The position numbers and the translations under genes were made by a program. DNA of 64,000 nt from Alteromonadaceae bacterium (GTDB lineage Bacteria; Pseudomonadota; Gammaproteobacteria; Enterobacterales; Alteromonadaceae): contig JALUXV010000530.1 in NCBI GenBank assembly GCA_027013165.1, forward strand, positions 1 through 64,000. Direction: 5' to 3'. The stretch's first letter is position 1; each line of letters opens with the position of its first letter. This document shows positions 60,586 to 64,000 of this stretch, one piece after another. The notes under the pieces were generated by a model. It saw only the letters and a list, made by a program, of their open reading frames with translations, did not search any database and had not been told where the DNA came from.

Positions 60586-62170
60586 TTACTCTCCCACCCG
60601 CTTTTCTACATTAAATCGATTGATCAGTGAGTTTACCTCTTTGACTGTGTCGCTCAAATCATAGCTGGCTTGTAGGGAAGATTTAGATGCCTTTTGCGTT
60701 TCTTTTGCGCCTTCGGCAACCTCCAGTAACTGGCTATTAATGTTGTCTGCGACGGCGCTTTGCTGTTCTACGGCAGAAGACATTTCCAGTGTTGCGGACG
60801 CTATGCCAGACACCGCATTATTAATTTCTTGCAGTGCGCCTCGAGTTTCTTCAACTATTTCTGAGCCATGCTCAGCTGAGGCTAACCCCCTCAGTAGATA
60901 CTTTCACTGCGCGAGCTGAGCGTTCGGAAAGTTCTTGGATGATATTGTGAATTTTGTCGGTAGATTCACGGGTTTTAGACGCTAGCGTTCTTACTTCGTC
61001 CGCCACTACGGCAAAACCTCTTCCTTGCTCACCTGCTCTTGCCGCTTCAATAGCTGCATTGAGTGCAAGTAAATTAGTTTGATCAGCGATAGTAGAGATA
61101 ATACTTGCCGCCTCACCTATGTCATTCGTCGACTGAGCTAGTTCTGTAACAGTATGAGAGATGGATTCAACAGCCTCTTTAAGCGATATAATCGCCTGCA
61201 TAGCTTGTTCTGCTTTTTGATTACCCGTTTCGACGTTTTGCGCCGCAGTATTTGCACTATCGGCATTGCTTTCAACCCGTTGAGCTACCTCTTGAATTGC
61301 CTGACTCATTTCCGCTACTGCATTGGCAATTTGTTGCGTGGCTTGATTTTGCTGTTCAACCGCTGCGCTGGTTGACATAGCTAAACTATGCGTACTGGTA
61401 GCTACACCATTAAGCCCTGACGAAGCATCACCAATACGAGTTAATGCCGTGCGCGACCGGGCTAACTCACAACCAAGAGCTAGCTTACCTCGCGCAATGT
61501 AAGAGATATCATCAAAATAGGTTTGCGCCACTTTGTCGTTACTGTAGCTTTCCGGGCTCATATTAACGAAATCTGCCCACACTCTACGCTGCTTTTGATC
61601 TTGGAAAAACGCTGCGGCAACTACACTTCCAAGTACTATAGCTGCGGCAAGCCCACCATACATGACTCCCATCGCAATGGTGAGCAGTAGCCCAACAGCA
61701 ATAATTGGTAATAGCTGCGAAGCGACTTTTAGAGCACTCGTCCCCATGGACACCGGCATTTTCCCTTCGCGCATGCGAGCGTAAACCGCATCTGCTCGTT
61801 TAATCTCTGAATCTAATGCGGGCACACGTACTGATTCATAACCCACTATTTCTTTATTTTCATAAACGGGCGTTACAAATGCCGATACCCAGTAATGATC
61901 ACCGTTCTTTCTGCGGTTTTTCACCAAGCCAATCCAGCTTCTACCCGAGCGCAATGTTGACCACATTTCTTTGAACACTGTCGGAGGAATGTCTGGATGA
62001 CGAATCAAATTGTGATTTTTGCCAATGAGCTCGTCACGTTCAAACCCACTAACTTCTACAAACTCATCATTACAATGCTGAATAACTCCCCGAGTATCAG
62101 TAGATGAAATTAACCGATAGTTATTTGGGTACTTGTATTCGCGCTGTGTTACAGGCTGGTTGTTTCTCAT
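60586..62170 (-). pseudogene. PAS domain-containing methyl-accepting chemotaxis protein (Aer-like), split by a frameshift at ~60886-60890
   Basis: [62 protein letters not shown]; signaling tip [37 protein letters not shown]; downstream ORF 60586-60813 completes the C-terminus. Confidence 0.85.
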
Positions 62171-62395
62171 TGATGCGCTCTCTTGTCCTGTTACTGACTC
62201 ACATAGAACACCTGGTTCCACACACTTCGTTAGTCTTTAAGCGTAGAACATAATTCAGGTTTTTAAACTAAAGTCGAATAAACTGTAGTGAGATTATAAG
62301 AGATCGAATAAAAATTACAGTGCAAAAAACGCAAGGAAAGAGGTAAGCAGAGTGGCACTAAATCATATCAGCCACTCTGTTTCTAGTAGAGAAAT

Positions 62396-63475
62396 CTACG
62401 CGAGTGAATCTAGCAAACTCATCACACGTTCGCTGGCACGCTCCATAGCAACAATGCGACTCTCAACCGTAGCTTGATCGCCTTTTTGATGCGCTTTCAG
62501 CGCTTCTATTCCATTTTCATGAACCGCTCTGTGTATACCATCTAATTCGCGGTATGCTGAGGTTTGAGATACGGGTTTACCGGCGTTCGCCGAATACCAC
62601 TGACCTAGTCTGCAAGATGTATGGTCCGAAAACTCCGAGATAGCTTGCTCACTTTGTCCGCTCAACACAGAATAAAGTTCTGATTTCCACACCACATGGT
62701 CTAGCTTCACTGTTTGGATGAAGGTACGCTGAGTTCCATCGCCAATGGTTTGTCTCATGCTATCGCAATGAGTTACCATTTCATCATAGCTAGTGTTTAA
62801 GGTATTTATTCCGCCTTCAAGCTCTTCGTTATTACTTCTAAGCTCGTTTACTCCTGATACTGCTTGTTGCGTAGATTGAATAATACCGTTAACAAGCTCA
62901 GACACTTCCGTGGCTGACTTATTGGTTTCTGTTGCCAAAGCACGTACCTCATCAGCAACAACACTAAACCCACGACCAGCATCACCTGCTCGCGCGGCTT
63001 CAATGGCTGCGTTAAGCGCAAGTAAGTTGGTTTGGTCTGAAATACTGGTAATAGTAGTGACAAACTTATTGATGTTGTCTGCGGTAGTAGACAACCCTGA
63101 GATACGCTCGCTCATACTGTCCATTTGCGTATTCAGACCGCTCATATCTTGAACAATCTTTTCAAGTACACCTGACGATTGAGAAAATAATTGATTAATG
63201 TCGGCAATAGAATGATTTTCAGCATCTATCTGTTCATAAGCCATTAAAACCGTATCGCGAATCGTAGATATTTGCTTCAGTGAATCAATGACACACTGCA
63301 TCAGTACCGAACCACTTTGACCGTTTTTAGCAGCCTCAGCTTCATCTATTTGTCGCTGTAACGAGGTATTTTCAGCTTCAAGCTCACGCATTTGTGACAC
63401 CATATCCTGATATTCTCGTTTAAGCTGGGCCAACTCATCTTCTTTTTGTTGATATTTAGTGCTGCTGACAAACAT
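62396..63475 (-). CDS. Cytoplasmic methyl-accepting chemotaxis protein with C-terminal CZB (zinc-binding) domain
   Basis: Coiled-coil N-terminus, no [79 protein letters not shown]. Confidence 0.9.
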   Translation of the reverse strand: MFVSSTKYQQKEDELAQLKREYQDMVSQMRELEAENTSLQRQIDEAEAAKNGQSGSVLMQCVIDSLKQISTIRDTVLMAYEQIDAENHSIADINQLFSQSSGVLEKIVQDMSGLNTQMDSMSERISGLSTTADNINKFVTTITSISDQTNLLALNAAIEAARAGDAGRGFSVVADEVRALATETNKSATEVSELVNGIIQSTQQAVSGVNELRSNNEELEGGINTLNTSYDEMVTHCDSMRQTIGDGTQRTFIQTVKLDHVVWKSELYSVLSGQSEQAISEFSDHTSCRLGQWYSANAGKPVSQTSAYRELDGIHRAVHENGIEALKAHQKGDQATVESRIVAMERASERVMSLLDSLA

Positions 63476-63550
63476 TCTTGTTACCTGTGTAGTGTTTCAC
63501 TTAAGATTAACAGAATTATCAATATTTTCACTATTAGCCGGAAGTTGTAA

Positions 63551-64000
63551 CTAAACCCGGTTCGCCGTGGTTCCTCGAACAATAACGTGGGGCTTTAGAA
63601 TATGCTTCATACTCACTTTATTGTTGCCGTAGGCTTGATTTAAGATCCATCGCGCCGCCATAGCGCCAATATCTCTTACAGGATAGTTCACTGTGGTAAG
63701 TTTTGGAGTTAAATAGCTGGCAAAATCGACATTATCGAACCCAATGACAGATACGTCTTCAGGCACTCGCTTCCCATGCTTACGCAACGCATTGATAGCA
63801 CCTGACGCCATTTCATCGTTTGCGCAAGCAATCGCCGTGAAGTGCACACCTCGTTGCAATAGTGTTTCTACACAGTTTTCGCCAGAATAAGCTTGGAAGT
63901 TACCTTCTGCCATGGTGTTTTCATCGTAATAAATGCCCGCTTCTTCAAGCGCTTTTTTATGCCCAGTTAAACGGTTAACACCATCCGCTTTAAACAGCGC
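63551..64000 (-). CDS. LacI family transcriptional regulator, C-terminal portion (gene runs off the window end)
   Basis: ALFKADGVNRLTGHKKALEEAGIYYDENTMAEGN...FTAIACANDEMASGAINALRKHGKRVPEDVSVIGFDNVDFASYLTPKLTTVNYPVRDIGAMAARWIL; open to the edge. Confidence 0.92.
   Translation of the reverse strand, partial: ALFKADGVNRLTGHKKALEEAGIYYDENTMAEGNFQAYSGENCVETLLQRGVHFTAIACANDEMASGAINALRKHGKRVPEDVSVIGFDNVDFASYLTPKLTTVNYPVRDIGAMAARWILNQAYGNNKVSMKHILKPHVIVRGTTANRV

Overview
The window is a gammaproteobacterial chromosome segment, most likely Alteromonadaceae (inferred from gene content and order, not from a database search). It is mostly conserved housekeeping sequence: rpoB (5' part)-rplL-rplJ-rplA-rplK, nusG-secE-tRNA-Trp, dbpA, pyrC, folE/folM, aguA/aguB, ubiG, hemH, hflC/hflK/hflX/hfq/miaA/mutL/amiB/tsaE/nnr/queG, hemE/nudC/rsd/zur, dnaB, an ECF sigma/anti-sigma/DUF4097 operon, an RND efflux pair, rplI-rpsR-rpsF, yebG, two chemoreceptors and a truncated LacI-type regulator. 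The most unusual part is a ~2 kb accessory island at 28.28-30.31 kb. Its boundaries are two inverted copies of a ~37-bp core, each followed by a sequence-divergent hairpin and a T-tract. An IS200/IS605-type remnant lies just inside each boundary. Between them are a single PEP-CTERM protein gene with a sigma-54-like promoter and an unidentified C-terminal gene remnant. Other notable signals are a sigma-54/NtrC-like promoter upstream of a TorF-like porin, a chemoreceptor split at a G5 homopolymer, a LexA box in front of yebG, a ~100-bp palindromic repeat between rpsF and yebG, and a tandem-domain solute-binding protein. No CRISPR array, prophage or recognisable defence system was seen. All assignments come from reading the sequence; no searches were run.
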